Shown here piece after piece: positions 44,608 through 55,912 of a DNA stretch of 64,000 nt. Each line of letters opens with the position of its first letter. The first letter of the stretch is position 1. Origin of the DNA: Dipylidium caninum. Taxonomy: Eukaryota > Platyhelminthes > Cestoda > Cyclophyllidea > Dipylidiidae. The stretch is taken from NCBI GenBank assembly GCA_017562135.1, contig QEYB01001590.1:1-64000 (forward strand), given 5' to 3'. The position numbers were made by a program, and so were the translations under genes. The notes beneath the pieces are model-generated. The model worked only from the letters and a program-made list of their open reading frames with translations. It had not been told where the DNA came from and did no database searches.

Positions 44608-44759
44608 TGTCAACGCGGCCAGATTCGCGGGGTAGAGTTCACTCGATGCGCCTCGGCAGGCTCTCCAGTGTACTATCATTGCAGTATGTAGGCGCTTGTG
44701 TGTGTGCTGCTAAAAAACGTGTTTTCAGGTGGGGTTCGTGCATTTTGAGGACATATAGA

Positions 44760-44960
44760 TATGTAACTATAGCGCTAGTTCACACTCTATGTGCCGACTG
44801 TGGCTGGGCCACTTGTCAACACCACCCTCACCAACGAGGCATGGCAGCAAACTTCCACAACTCCACCCAACGTCGCATATCCACATTGGGAGCAGCACCC
44901 TTTTGCAAACTGCCAACACAGCCAGTTTGCCTTCCTGTCCACGTCCAATTTTATCGACTA
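44760..44960 (+). pseudogene. 3' fragment of a family-1 gene
   Basis: TAGTTCACnCTCTATGTGCCGACTGTGGCTGGGCCACTTGTCAA and the following ACAACTCCACCCA...GCATATCCACA match 36550-36665. The 5' half with PVAVG and the Cys-Gly run is missing, so this is a truncated copy attached to unrelated sequence. Confidence 0.65.
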
Positions 44961-44969
44961 ATGGTGCAA

Positions 44970-45780
44970 TGAAAAATCTGCCTTCTCTTCTGCTCTGTGT
45001 CTTTGCTTTCACGTTGGCCCCTTATTTAAAGTGTACCCGAATGCAGGCGCTGCTGTGGTGGTTACAACATGTCGCCGAGATGTGAGCAGCTGTTGTTAGG
45101 TCTATACACGAGCGTGTGCTGTTGACCTCCTTCGTCGAGTATTTCCTCAAAGCAGATGGTGAGTGCGCACCTACACACATCATTGGGTGATAAAGGTCTG
45201 GTGGTAAAGGGGCATGAGTAAATGAGTAAATGGCAACCCGCCGCTAAGAGCACAGCTCTGAGATGGTGTTAGAGTGATTAGTATAAAACCTACCGGTTGG
45301 GTAAGGCATTCGGCATCGAAAAATCATGCGATCATGTATGCGATGATGATTGGGAAGCGGTTTTCATGAGGACTCCTATTACTTCCACGTCTGTCTTAGA
45401 TTCCCTCCACTTGTGACACTTCAAATGGCCGATATCATCTCGATCTTTGCCTCTTTCTTTCGCATCGTGATGCTGCATACAATCATGTCGTGTAGCTCGT
45501 CGTTTCCCAACTGAGGCCACACTGTCATTCATTTGGGTGCGTCCGTGCGTGTGCATGCGTGTGCGTGCCTGTGCGTGAGTGTCTCGAGACGGAGGACTAT
45601 CCGATAGTTGGATGATGGTACAGAAACGCGGTAGGTAAGTAAGTAGGGGTCTTTCATGTTGAAAGCATTAGAGTAGAAGATAAGGTCAATTGTCAGAATT
45701 AATGATAGCAGAACTCAACGATGTAAGGTTCCTTACCTGAAAATTACAGCCCCTTTCGAACATCTCCATTCATGTGACCA
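44970..45780. other. No gene seen; copy of the upstream flank of the 36400 gene at its end
   Basis: 45660-45800 matches 36205-36340 (TAATnGAATATGAGGTCAATTGTCAG and TGATAGCAGAACTCAACGATG), and 40200-40380 is a third relative. It marks the distal promoter region of family 1 without a live core promoter here. Confidence 0.5.
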
Positions 45781-45860
45781 CCTCTTTTCCCAGTGAATGA
45801 AAGACGCATTCAGCTAACATGAAGCCCATCTCTCAGTGAAAGCGTTGCACTAACCTCAAC

Positions 45861-46274
45861 GTGTCCTGCAACCATTCTGCTTACCCTATCACCTACAGCT
45901 ACGAGGTTCCCGTTGCATGTGGATGTTGCAGCAGCTGTCACTCACACGGCTGCCATGGCTGTGGGCGTTGTGGAGGTTGTGCCGGTTGTGGTATAAATAC
46001 AGCGGTAGTTCACACTCCATGCTCCCACTGTGGCTGTGGCACCTGTCACGCCACTCTCATTGATGGGACATGGCAACCAGCTCCAACCACTCCATCCCCC
46101 ATCGCATATCTACACTGGAATCAACGCAATTTACTCCGCTGCCCACGTTGTCTACCACCCTATCTGTACACTGTCCCACCTTCATTTTCAGGTGCCCTGG
46201 TCTGTGTGGTGGAAGCGAGGCTTCACCTTCCCCTCTGTGCTTGTTCTTTGTTGTCGTGTGAGCAAATCCTCTAA
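45861..46274 (+). pseudogene. Family-1 gene with lost ATG and lost TATA box
   Basis: From a GTG exactly where 36400 has ATG, the frame is open for 137 codons. The order is kept: YSYEVPVACG, CCSSCHSHGCHGC, a shortened Cys-Gly run (GRCGGCAGCG), TAVVHTPC, CGCGTC. It does not stop where 36400 does but runs on through former 3' flank to TAA at 46272. The start codon reads GTG, the TATA position reads GAATGAAAG and no other ATG is in frame. The open frame with dead promoter and start suggests recent inactivation, or expression from a non-ATG start or another exon. A TTCATTTTCAG followed by GT near 46190 is conserved in three copies and resembles a splice acceptor. Confidence 0.65.
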
Positions 46275-46279
46275 ATCAC

Positions 46280-47060
46280 CTTCGTACGTAGACTTCGGGT
46301 GGAGAGGTATTTTGACGTCCACCCGTTCAGTTGTGGCTGATATGGAGGAGGGTGATTATCACCACTTCCTCTTCACGCCAATTGGAGCCAAAGGCGAATG
46401 AATTTACCTAACACCACGTTGCTTTATACTTACCCAGGTTGGTTCGTGTTGCCTGTTGTGTTCCTCTGACAAAATTACGTGGTCTGAAACAACTCAAGCA
46501 GCCTCGACACGTAAACCGGCATTTATCCCACCACATCACCATCTCGCGCGTCACTTCTCCTATAGGCTGATTGAACAACAAAGGAGTAATTTGGGGAGGG
46601 TCATGTGGTTGAGGCCACATGGGTAGAGAACTCGTGTTCTTGAGGTCACCCTCTGCTCATTTGCAAGTAATGTCACCTCAGTGTGAAACAAGGTCATTGG
46701 CACAGTGGCGTAGTGACCTGCCAGCACCACGACATAACTGGCTTCTGTTCGCACTTTACACTCAGCACAACCAATCACTCATGGAAGGCGGATAATCAAT
46801 TTATCGGGACTCGAAATTGCCCTAGTATATCGCCAAATCTGCTACTTCTGCTCCCAATATTTACTACGCTCCCAACAACTTAGTTCTCAACTGTGTCCGA
46901 GGTAGCGGCAATTGGAAGAGATCATTGGCGCTTGTTTTAAACTCGTAATGCCTGCAGATCAAACCTTAATGTGATCGAAAGTAAGGTTCATATTAACTTC
47001 TGTTCTTGCATTACTACTTCACCCAATGAGTGTACCCATAAATTTGGCAATTTGTTCGAT
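46280..47060. other. No gene seen
   Basis: Homologous to 1860-2630 with small indels, and no frame survives in both. Confidence 0.45.
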
Positions 47061-47064
47061 TTGT

Positions 47065-48376
47065 TTAATTTCTAAATGCCAACCATGCATGCCAAGGAAA
47101 GTGGGCCGAGTCATGCACGCTTCCCACTGTTGCTTCTTCTCATCGACGCCAACTCTTCCGCCAGTGCTCAACGGAGTGAATGGGATAGGTACGGACGTCG
47201 TCTCAGATGTCGGCGACCCGCACGTGAGGGTCAGCTGAAAATATGATACAATCCCACGGTGTCAAAGCCAACTCTTTGTTAGGCAGAACGTGTGCACGAC
47301 ATTGCCTTGTGGGCTGGGTATTAGCTCCTCTACCAGTGACAGGCCGTGCTGTGACAATCAGTGCGACCACGTCATTGACGCAATGCCCAAAGTACCAAGC
47401 GATTGTGCTTTTTCGTGCTCACACTGAGGCTGGTTACTGGAGACCTGGTGCACGTGGTGCACGTGGTGCACGTGTTGTCAGTCAGTTGGAAAGACAGAGG
47501 CCAGGGATCGCTGCCTCTTCTCTCAGCGCTCCTTGGCAGGTAGCAAAACTAGTTAAACTTAACTGAATGTCCCATTCACCACTCATATGGTAAGATTTAC
47601 AGTTGCATATTAGATCCATGAAGTTTGCGTCGTTAACTGAAAATCGAACTGAGGCACCCAACAGGAGAAGTGTCCATCCTACTTTCTGTCACGTTCACTC
47701 CCTCATCCTCCACTGGGTGAGGTGGTTTACGACGCCAGTCGAAGCACAGAGCACGCCTGCACCACTCTGTCATGCCCGACTTCAGGTGAGGTGAGACAAA
47801 GAGGCATCGCATTTGTCGGAGTGTGGAATTTGACCGGGCGCCTGGACCACTAATTGGTGTCCAAGTGAGCTAAGAAGTCCGCTGCCTCTTTTGTCTACGT
47901 CAACATGCGTTGGGCACTTTGCGTCCTCTCTATCGCCTACAGGTACGAGGTCCGGTCGTCGCTGGTTATTGGATCATTTCGGTTCACACGACTGCGATTG
48001 TAGTGGTCAATGTTGCCAGTTGTTGTGAAGCTCTGACTGTGGCTAGGCTAGCTGTCAGCGCGAGGTTGGCCACACAGCTAGACGGAATGCCTTTGTGGCG
48101 GTGCAGCCACTGAGGCGGCAACAACTGCCTTCATATAACTCTTCTGCCGCTCCCGTCTTCCGTCGCCTCCCCTCCGAAGACTTCTTATGCTCTCCACACC
48201 TCCCTCTCTCTCCCCGTCAACTCCTCATGTACCGATTACTGATTACAACTCGACAAACCCGTCACCTGCCCCACCTCTTTGCTGCATTGATATGTTACGC
48301 ATAGTTGGTAACCGAGGTGGCTCGGGTTGTGTGTCTCCAATTTGCGTAGACAGTGCACTGCTGCATGAAATGTCGA
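47065..48376 (+). repeat. Near-identical inverted partner of 23402-24714
   Basis: About 1.31 kb, one single-base difference found by eye. The surrounding segment belongs to the larger duplicate 43320-51130, whose other copies are much more diverged, so the identity is confined to this tract. Confidence 0.85.
47905..48113 (+). pseudogene. Decayed family-1 gene
   Basis: Plus-strand twin of 23665-23873. ATGCGTTGGG, GCCTACAGGTACGAGG and CACACGACTGCGATTGTAG align with the start, YEVPVAV and CHSHDCHGC codons of 36400, but the frame fails early. The whole stretch is deleted in the copy at 1-6110. Confidence 0.55.
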
Positions 48377-48829
48377 GCTGCCGTCGTGAACTATAAGAGG
48401 GTGCAGTTGTAATTGTGTGCAAGGGTGTGAGCCGTGATGCGGCCACATGGAGGCTGTAGACAGACTCACAGATGCAGCGCGGCTGTGTCTGCATTAACAT
48501 TTGCCCCCATTTCCTTTCTCTACTGTGACCAAAATTTCTTGAACGCCCTTCCACAAGCCTCTTTGCTAGACTGCCGGTGATTTTGCGGTTTAAAGATTAT
48601 GTCACACACCAGCATTTCTCTAAATTTCCTGATATTTCCATAATGGTGGTCGCGACGATTTCCGATGCGAGCCGACTTGCGTTGGCTGACTCACTTGAGG
48701 CTGTACTGTCTACGGTTAATTATTAAAAGCGTGTCTGTATTTGGAAGGAGCACTACTTAATTGCTGCCCATTCAAAACTGCGTTATGCATTTCGAAGTCG
48801 AGAATTGGTGACATCGAACGCCATGTGGT

Positions 48830-49090
48830 GTTCACTAAGAGGGAAGGTATTTGTGCGAACTCAACGCAGAGGAGGATGTGACGACAATCGGAGAACCAGT
48901 GCGACACGAACTGCCGGCGCCTACACCCTTATTCATCCCATCCTCTCGTCTACACTCCTCGCATCCTCGCCCCTGCCAATCGCGTGGTAGAATATCTCGT
49001 TCCCATGTGTGTGTGTGTCTGTGTGTGTGTGTCTGTGTGTCATGAGTGGTTGTGACAGCTACATCGGCACTGACCGGTTAATCGGCCACA
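48830..49090 (+). pseudogene. Family-2 relic interrupted by a TG expansion
   Basis: Counterpart of 3670-4020. CGTGGTAGAATATCTCG is followed by a TG/TCTG microsatellite (49006-49039) and then GTCATGAGTGG and GACAGCTACATCGGCACTGA, the tail codons. The microsatellite is absent in the other copy. Confidence 0.55.
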
Positions 49091-49736
49091 AGGAGAGAAT
49101 TTTCGAGCAAAGGCGTGATGCAGCGTCTTGTTCAGTTGAGACCGTTTCTCTGCCATGACCTCATTCTGCCCTCCAATCCCTCCTGCTCTCCCCGATTGCC
49201 CGCCCCTCGTTTCTGCCCCATCCCAGGACTCACCTGCCTCGGTGAATGTGTTTGAGGAGTAAATGTACAATCCCACCACCCTGATTAATCTGGGTATTTG
49301 GTATCAACTACACACGCCCACGTAGGTCACAGAAGTCGCCAGGATGTAGCTCTCCATTCCAAGCATTTGCGTATTCTATCCCTTCTCTTCCCTTCCGTCA
49401 ATCCACTTACACAACCGTTCAAGCACTCACCCCCTCCCCATCAACCCATCAACCCATCAAACCACCACGCAATGAACCATTTTCCCTCGAATGAGCTTTT
49501 CGTCGGACAGTGTTGCGCTCACGCGCCCAGGGTGGAGTGAGAGGAGGGGAGTGGGAGCAAATAAGTTGTGAGTGTCGAGGAGTGTTCCAGGTTGCCATTC
49601 CACATTCGCATTTCCTTTGTGCCAACGCAACGCTCCTCCCGATTACAGGAAGGCGAATGCTTGGGATCAGGTGTGTGTGTGTCCAACTGGATTGATGATG
49701 AGGAGGAGGTTTGCATCGCGGTGGCAGTTGATCTCA

Positions 49737-49743
49737 TATAAAG
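49737..49743 (+). promoter_or_regulatory. Conserved TATA box without a visible gene
   Basis: TATAAAG in the same 20-base context as 4655. In this copy 25 bases just downstream are deleted relative to the other, yet the box is untouched. Confidence 0.4.
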
Positions 49744-50439
49744 AGGACAAGGCGCACGTGCTGTCCCATATTTCTATCTCGCCCACCCCTAAACCTGCCC
49801 CATTCTCCCACGTGGTTGTCCAATTCCCTGGAATTAACGAGACTTCGACAGCCCACCTCCTGAGCCTGAGCCTTACGCCGCTCTTCTCGGTTGATCGCGT
49901 CACATCAGTCGCGATCTGTTGGCCTCTCAATATGTTACCCACAGTATGAGACTCCATATGTGGAGGTTCACTTGAGGAGCGATTGTGACTGAAATCTGCA
50001 TAAACGGTCCTTCTCTGTAGTCAATGCGAGAGTAGCCCTCAAATGTCCCCAAGTGGCGAGGCAAATAATTGCCTTTAGGAGACGTGTAATGGGCTTTGTG
50101 TTGTCTACTTTGCTCAACGATGACGCCTATTCCAACCCCATGCGGTCACATTTGCATATAGACAGGAATTTAACAAAGAGAAGGGTCTTCGAAGGAGGTG
50201 TGCTCGACGAAGATACAACGACCTTCCCGTTGTACGGAAAGCCTCACCAGTCAACCTCCCACTTTCAAACTCCCCCTCAAATACGCCTTTTCTCTCCCTT
50301 ATGATCATCATTTTACAGTACAAGGGATTGTGCATACTCATTTGCTACACTGTGTGTTAAATAAGCGCACCAACGCCAAAGTCAACAAGTCAGGCCTTCC
50401 ACGTAGTGCAGAGTGCATTATTGCGAATTTAGAAAACGG

Positions 50440-51545
50440 GATGCGGGTGCGGTGCGGGTGCGGTTGGTGGTGGTGGAGGTGGCGGTGGGGGTGGGGGTAG
50501 AGAAGAGAAAGGGTAGGCGGCAAGCTGAGCTCGCATAATAGCCTTCGAGGCTGCTGACTTCCCCCTGATTCTGAGTTGTGATGCGAGTTTCTACAATAAG
50601 CCTCCTGCAACTCGTGTAGTCACCGATGTGAGGAGACGGTGAAATTGCCTGATATCGGGATCACACGAAATCAATCTACTTTGAATATCGTCTCAGCTCT
50701 CGTGACAGATGGCGTGCACGGAGAATTGTGGGACAGCGTGCATGAAATTTCCTTGTCAGTGGTGGCGGTGGAATGGAGAGATGATGGGCTCGCATATCAG
50801 CCCGAAATGGAATGCGAGATGCGAGGTGTAGCGGAGGGCGCAGTGGTCAAGCGCAGAGGCAGACAGTCACGTGGTGAGACATACGCACTGACTAACTGGC
50901 TGATAAGTAGTCGGAAAGGAAGGTGAGACTGTGGGCGAGTTTGGAGATGGAGAGGACGGTGGGTGACTGTCGTCTTCATGCGATGCGAATTTGATGACTC
51001 CGTATTAACTGCAATCGCGTTGACCATGACTGCGCTTGCATGGGGAGCATTCACTCCACGCAGAGAACACATCAATCGTGTCTGCGTTCTCCGTCACGAA
51101 GCTCTTGCGGTAGAAGCTCAACCTCCACCTCCACCTCCACCTCCACCTCCACCCTCGCCTCCAGCGATGTCACGCGGGTCGCAATGACGATATCGTGGCA
51201 GTCAAGCCGCTATTCCCGCAGTGTTGGCATAAACTGTCATTATGTGCTACAGTGCAGACCACACTTAGACAAGTCCTTCCGCTTCACTCTCTCCCTCGCA
51301 TTCTTTCCTCCTCCTCCTCCTCCTCCGCCTCCTCCTCCACCACCACCTCCTCCTCCTCCTTTTCCATCCTCTTCCTCCTTCCTTTCTCTGTGTCAGCCCG
51401 CGTCGCCTCTTCCAGGCACGAGACTCAGACACTAGCCAATCGGCGTTAGGAGACGAAGAAGAGCGAGAGACGAGACGAGAGAGAGAGAGAGAGAGAGAAA
51501 GGCCCACTGAGAGAAAGCGAGAGGCTAAAGGAGACGAGATGCAGG
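50440..51545. repeat. Run of low-complexity tracts: GGT, CCACCT, CCT, GA
   Basis: A GGT/GGTGGC tract lies at 50440-50500, CCACCT units at 51121-51157, CCT units at 51304-51362 and a GA tract at 51478-51503. All are polypurine-polypyrimidine or G-rich. The copy at 1-6110 has shorter or no versions of these tracts. The GA tract lies about 200 bp before the family-3 frame at 51696. Confidence 0.8.
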
Positions 51546-51695
51546 GACCGGTTTTGTTAAACATTGCGTGAGGTCCTCGTTCTGCTCCTCTGTTTAAACG
51601 GTCACTACCCACGAAGATGTAGAAGGAGAAGAAGGAAGAAGGGAGGAAGGAATGAGAGGAGAGGAGAGGAGAGGAGGGGAGGGGAGAATGTGTTG

Positions 51696-52029
51696 ATGGT
51701 GTTCCTCCTCACATCTGTCATTGGTCTGCCTTGCCCCTATGTCGTCAGAGCCTGGGCATTACGGCTGTATGCTCTTCGGCCTCTCATCCTGTGAAGCGTC
51801 GGCAAATTGTACTCCTTATACAACTTGTCATGATTTTGGTTCACTCATCACAGGATTTATGAAAGATAAGGAACCGTCAGTGGTAACATCGATGAAGATG
51901 GAACACATCGACTCGGAGATGTGCAAGATTGTAGACAAGCTGGTCGGCACGAGAGTAAAGGAGACTGCAACTGATGAGTGCACCGAGACCGTGGAGGGAG
52001 GGAGGCATGCGACCCAAAGGACGACTTGA
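51696..52029 (+). pseudogene. Family-3 gene with frameshift after the signal peptide
   Basis: ATG 51696 begins a hydrophobic signal-like stretch (MVFLLTSVIGLP) that aligns with that of the intact gene at 59096. At CCTTGCCCC (about 51730) the frame must shift by one to reach the body: FGLSSC, NC...CHDFGS, then an acidic stretch and DKLVGTRVKETATDE, which matches the gene at 32713-33138. Stop at 52027. It is either a recent pseudogene or a homopolymer error. The product would be secreted; function unknown. Confidence 0.5.
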
Positions 52030-52852
52030 TAAAAGGAATCCTGATGGAAAATGGAAGCGGCTCGTGCTGCCCGCAATTTGCCATGAAGATGCGGCGACCT
52101 AATCGGTTGAGCAATGAGTACACCTCAGGAGTGGGGTGACAAATTCAAACTCCTCAACAACTCCTCAACTGACTTGTCTCATTGAAACACGCATTCCAGG
52201 GTGTGAAGAATGGCACTCTTGCACTGTTACACAGGGGAGAGAAAGCAGGTGACATAATGGAATTTGAGGAGGAAGCAGTCATACGTTGCCAAGTGGAAGA
52301 GAGACGGTGGTTACAGGAACAAAGGTGGATGATGATTGGAAGAGTGATTATGCCTCGCACAAAGCCGCAATGACAATAAGTGCACAGTTTGAGGGAGCGT
52401 CCACTGCCCACTGATGGCCATGCCTGGGAGCGCAGCTTCCGTCAACCTAACGCCACACCCAGCTTCATCACTGTTATGGCATTTCCAATAGTGTGGTCGT
52501 CGTTGAACATTTGTAACACCTCTGACGCGAGCTAATAATTGGCTGCCTGGTTGCTCACTCGAAATTTGCACATCCGCAGTCAAGGCCATCTTCTTCCACT
52601 CCATACGATTTAAACGCCCACCATTTTGGCTCGTCTTGTCATGCGGCGGCATGAATCATCGTCTTCGTGCACGAACGCCATCTCCCAGATAACCTTGAAA
52701 CATCTCTCAGATCTATTCTTCTCCACGCAGCATCCATGCCGCCTCCTGCTCCTCGCATTAAAGACGTCGCTCCATTGCGAGATGCCTCCCGCGAAACCGA
52801 CAATTCGTGTGAGTGCACGTCAAGGAGGGAGAGAGATAGAAAGAGGAAGAGA

Positions 52853-52884
<32 letters not shown>

Positions 52885-53195
52885 CACCAACGGATACTAA
52901 GGTGGAGTGGTGGCGCGACTCAACAGCTTAAGTTGTCCTCTTTCCGCTGGCTTGCTCTCCTCAGACGTGAACTCCTACACGGTGCTTACATTAGCACCCT
53001 TCTGGAGGATGAGAGAGGCTACACTTGGCTTGACTACTCACCTCTTCTCCACTTCCCAGCGCTCAAGACGAAGGTGAAATCGCACTGCGAGCCAGTTACT
53101 CGGAAAGTGTTCCTGCTATCCATTTAATGTCGCTTCAGCTCACGGAGTAGATGTCAAAGACAGAGAATTGTCCGGCAACGGCTTAATATTTCCTC

Positions 53196-53399
53196 ATGCA
53201 TCATGGACTTCTCCTGACATCCCAACCTCCGTGGTGTATTGCCAAGGGGATAGTAAAGATGCACACTTGCCCTTGTGCTCGCTTGATCAACTCCTGTGTC
53301 GTCAGTTCGTGCCGCCGCCATATACGGGTGCAGGCTATTTTTCATTTGTTGCACGCAGATGTTTTATCACAGACATATGGAGGGCCAGTTTTTACTTAG
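53196..53399 (+). CDS. Family-4 small protein, 67 residues, unknown
   Basis: A true ATG start. Landmarks are a short hydrophobic start (MHHGLLL), CIAK at about 14-17, the C-x-C-A box (CPCA) at about 25-28, an SC pair, a HIRVQ word, LLHADV and a YGGPVF end. The same order occurs at 22515-22655. Two frames overlap it; this one carries the conservation. No clear TATA box. Function unknown. Confidence 0.35.
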   Translation: MHHGLLLTSQPPWCIAKGIVKMHTCPCARLINSCVVSSCRRHIRVQAIFHLLHADVLSQTYGGPVFT

Positions 53400-54209
53400 A
53401 GTAGAGGCAGGTTCACGGATATATCGGTATATGGGTCGAAATCCACAGTTGTCCACAGCTTCTCCCCTTTACCAACTAGCGTCCATGGTCTTCCTCGAGG
53501 CGCGCTGACCATATTCAAACCGCCAACACAAAATTTGCGGAACCAACATGAATCACTTTTCCATTGGTGAAACCATCTCTGAATGCCTCGTTAATGAATC
53601 TCGCAGGCTGTACAGCTGCACTGTCATTTGTTATGAACCCCGAATAAAGTTATTTACCAATGGGAGATAAACAAGGGAATATTACAGAAGATGAGTAGGC
53701 GAATGCTCCTATCATTTATAAGTAGAACTTCGAGAGTGTGTTACAATATGCCTCGATCAGTCGCAGGTGAACACGGTCTAAATGGAAGCGGTATTTCATG
53801 ATCCCTGATGGAAACTTCACATTGCTATCATCCAGCCTAGTACTACTACAAAACACAGTTATAGAGGGTTGCACTCCTAAAATTCGTCTTTGCCAACAGT
53901 CACATTAAAACCCTCGACATTCTTCACGTCAGTAAGGGGTGCTTTACTTTCAGCGGTTGATGGAATGTCGACCAACATCTGGAACTAGCATGAAAACATC
54001 ACGGGGCCAACGACATGCATGTTCGAATAACCGGATTCATGATATGTCGCTGACCTCACACATGGTGGACATGTCGACGTTAGTATATCACCCACAGTCT
54101 GGTTAACCTCATACGACTCGGTGGGTGGAGGCGCAGTGACAGTGGGTTCGTGAAGTAATAGATGGATATTCACTTTCTACCAAGTGTGTAAAATTGACAC
54201 AAAGAGGAC

Positions 54210-54440
54210 ATGGAGTTGGCGGGAGAAGATGGGGCAGTTGAGACCTACTCGAAGCGCAGCGATACATGTGTCGACGGCGACAGTCTCCTCTCTCGCCTAC
54301 AAAAGGCTTTCCCCACGATAATCCACGTTAAAGGCGAGGTGGTAGATGCAAAGAAGACAAGGCGCATATGGAGTGATCTCCGTTTGACGAAACAGGCTGC
54401 GACCTCCAAGTTGCGTTCATTCACTCCCAAGCGAGGGTGA
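54210..54440 (+). CDS. Possible 76-residue charged protein
   Basis: An ATG-started frame with an acidic N-terminus and a basic C-terminus (KKTRRIWSDLR, LTKQAATSKLR). No promoter, signal peptide or paralog is evident. The antisense strand is open over the same bases, so chance is possible. Confidence 0.2.
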   Translation: MELAGEDGAVETYSKRSDTCVDGDSLLSRLQKAFPTIIHVKGEVVDAKKTRRIWSDLRLTKQAATSKLRSFTPKRG

Positions 54441-55871
54441 CACTGGGTGGCTAGCATCCTCGAACAATGTGCCATATGGCGTATAGGGAGTGAAACTGAC
54501 AGGATGTGGCTGTCGCAGCCTGCTTCACTAGGTTATGACTATTTCCGATAGTGCGGAGTTAAGTGAGGTGTGTGTGTATGTGTGTGTGTGCTATCGCCTA
54601 CCTCTCGTACCATCGGACGCAAAATGGACAAGTGTTAATTTGTCCTGTCAGGGGAATCGCCTGCAAATGCAACGTGTCCGCAGTGGGGACGGGCGTCGTC
54701 GATCTCTGGCCGGTAGGAGGATGGCTGATTGGTTGAAGTTATGTTGGTAGTATGCACCCGTTGCTGTGTGAGCATGACACAGTAAAGCATGTTGTGGGTG
54801 CTGCGTGATCATGTGACGCTCCTCCGCCGGGGTCACGAAATCGCCTAATCCCTGTTGTCTGAATGAGATGGCCCCAAGGCGGCTGAGATGTCACGACATC
54901 TGTTGCCGGACACGTGGGACATGTGCGTGTGACCTGTCGGTGGCCGAGTGATGGGTCATTGTTGTTATGGCAGTCGACCCGATTCTCACGCGAAGCTGGC
55001 GCATGGATGAGGCCATTGTGGGCAGTACATTGTCATACCACTGTGGGATGGGGTCTAGCGTGTCGGATGGAGCGAGAATGCCATTATGCACAAAATCGAG
55101 TCCTCAACATGTCGCCTTGAGTAATAGACACGGGAGGCGTGAATGAGGAGGACATGCTCACATGTAATCGGTTATTGGACGTCAAATGCGACAAGGGCCA
55201 GTTAGGCGTCCACTTTTCCCCTTCTTCACACCAATGGCAAACACTGCCCGGCGCGTCGCCATAAACCACACCCAAACAGACACCGGCGTGCCGGTTGAAA
55301 TTAGAGCACATCAGGTCACCCTGCACCTCATGGGGAGTGTGCGTCTGGCACAGGGACATTAACCGCTGGACATTTGATGCCTCACTTCTCCACAGTCACT
55401 CCCTTCCGTCATGTCGACTTACACTCACCCTGATTCCTCGTAACTAATTCTCAGCAGATCCTGCCTCTTCCGAATGCTCCTTCCCAGTCACGCTGCCGCG
55501 CGAAAGTGTGGTGAATGGAGGGTAAGCTCCAAGTCGCCCGACGACATGTGCCCGGCGGACGGAGAAGGAGGCAGTGAAGGCGAGCAAGTAGGCTTGCTGA
55601 CGTGGGGATGTTGTGAATTTCGCTCTAATGACTTGCCATCTACCGATGGGAGCGTGGTGGTGTACGGAGTAAAGTAGCGAGACGTGGATGAGGAGCATTG
55701 CCCGCGGAGGTGACGCGAATGACCTTGGACGTGTGTGGATCAGTGGAGAGTTTGACGCGCGAGTCATTGCCGATTCACTGAAACGCAGGGGTCCATCACA
55801 CTGCGAGGTGCGTAAAATTGCGTTCCAGCTGGGACAATGTCATGTTCGGAGAGGCCACCCCTGTGTGGTGT

Positions 55872-55878
55872 TATAAAA
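55872..55878 (+). promoter_or_regulatory. TATA box of the 55913 gene
   Basis: GTTATAAAAATACG lies 41 bp before the ATG at 55913. Confidence 0.55.
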
Positions 55879-55912
55879 ATACGCGACTCTTTTTCTCCAA
55901 CCGACGTGCCCG

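Larger units (their letters stand above)
40545..44750 (+). repeat. Inverted-duplicate partner of 6120-10260
   Basis: The partner in reverse orientation, about 30 kb away. This copy keeps a canonical TATA box before its family-2 gene, while the other copy has lost it. The part 43320-44620 is also shared in direct orientation with 1-1320. Confidence 0.88.
51600..54900 (+). repeat. Degraded tandem duplicate of about 59060-62300
   Basis: Matching landmarks in order are the family-3 starts (51690 / 59096), TTCGTGCAC-ACC...GTCGCTCC (52670 / 60270), the GAGA-rich tract (52830 / 60445) and the CATGTTnTGGGTnC...GCGTG words (54785 / 62065). The offset is about 7.3-7.6 kb. A partial third copy lies at 57300-58240, matched at 52840-53000, 53875-53930 and 60660-60790. 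Identity is low and indels are frequent. Confidence 0.65.

Noticed and set aside
51040..51612. Frames rich in Pro, Ser, Arg or Glu around the CCT and GA tracts
   Set aside because: They are produced by microsatellites; every frame is open in such tracts.
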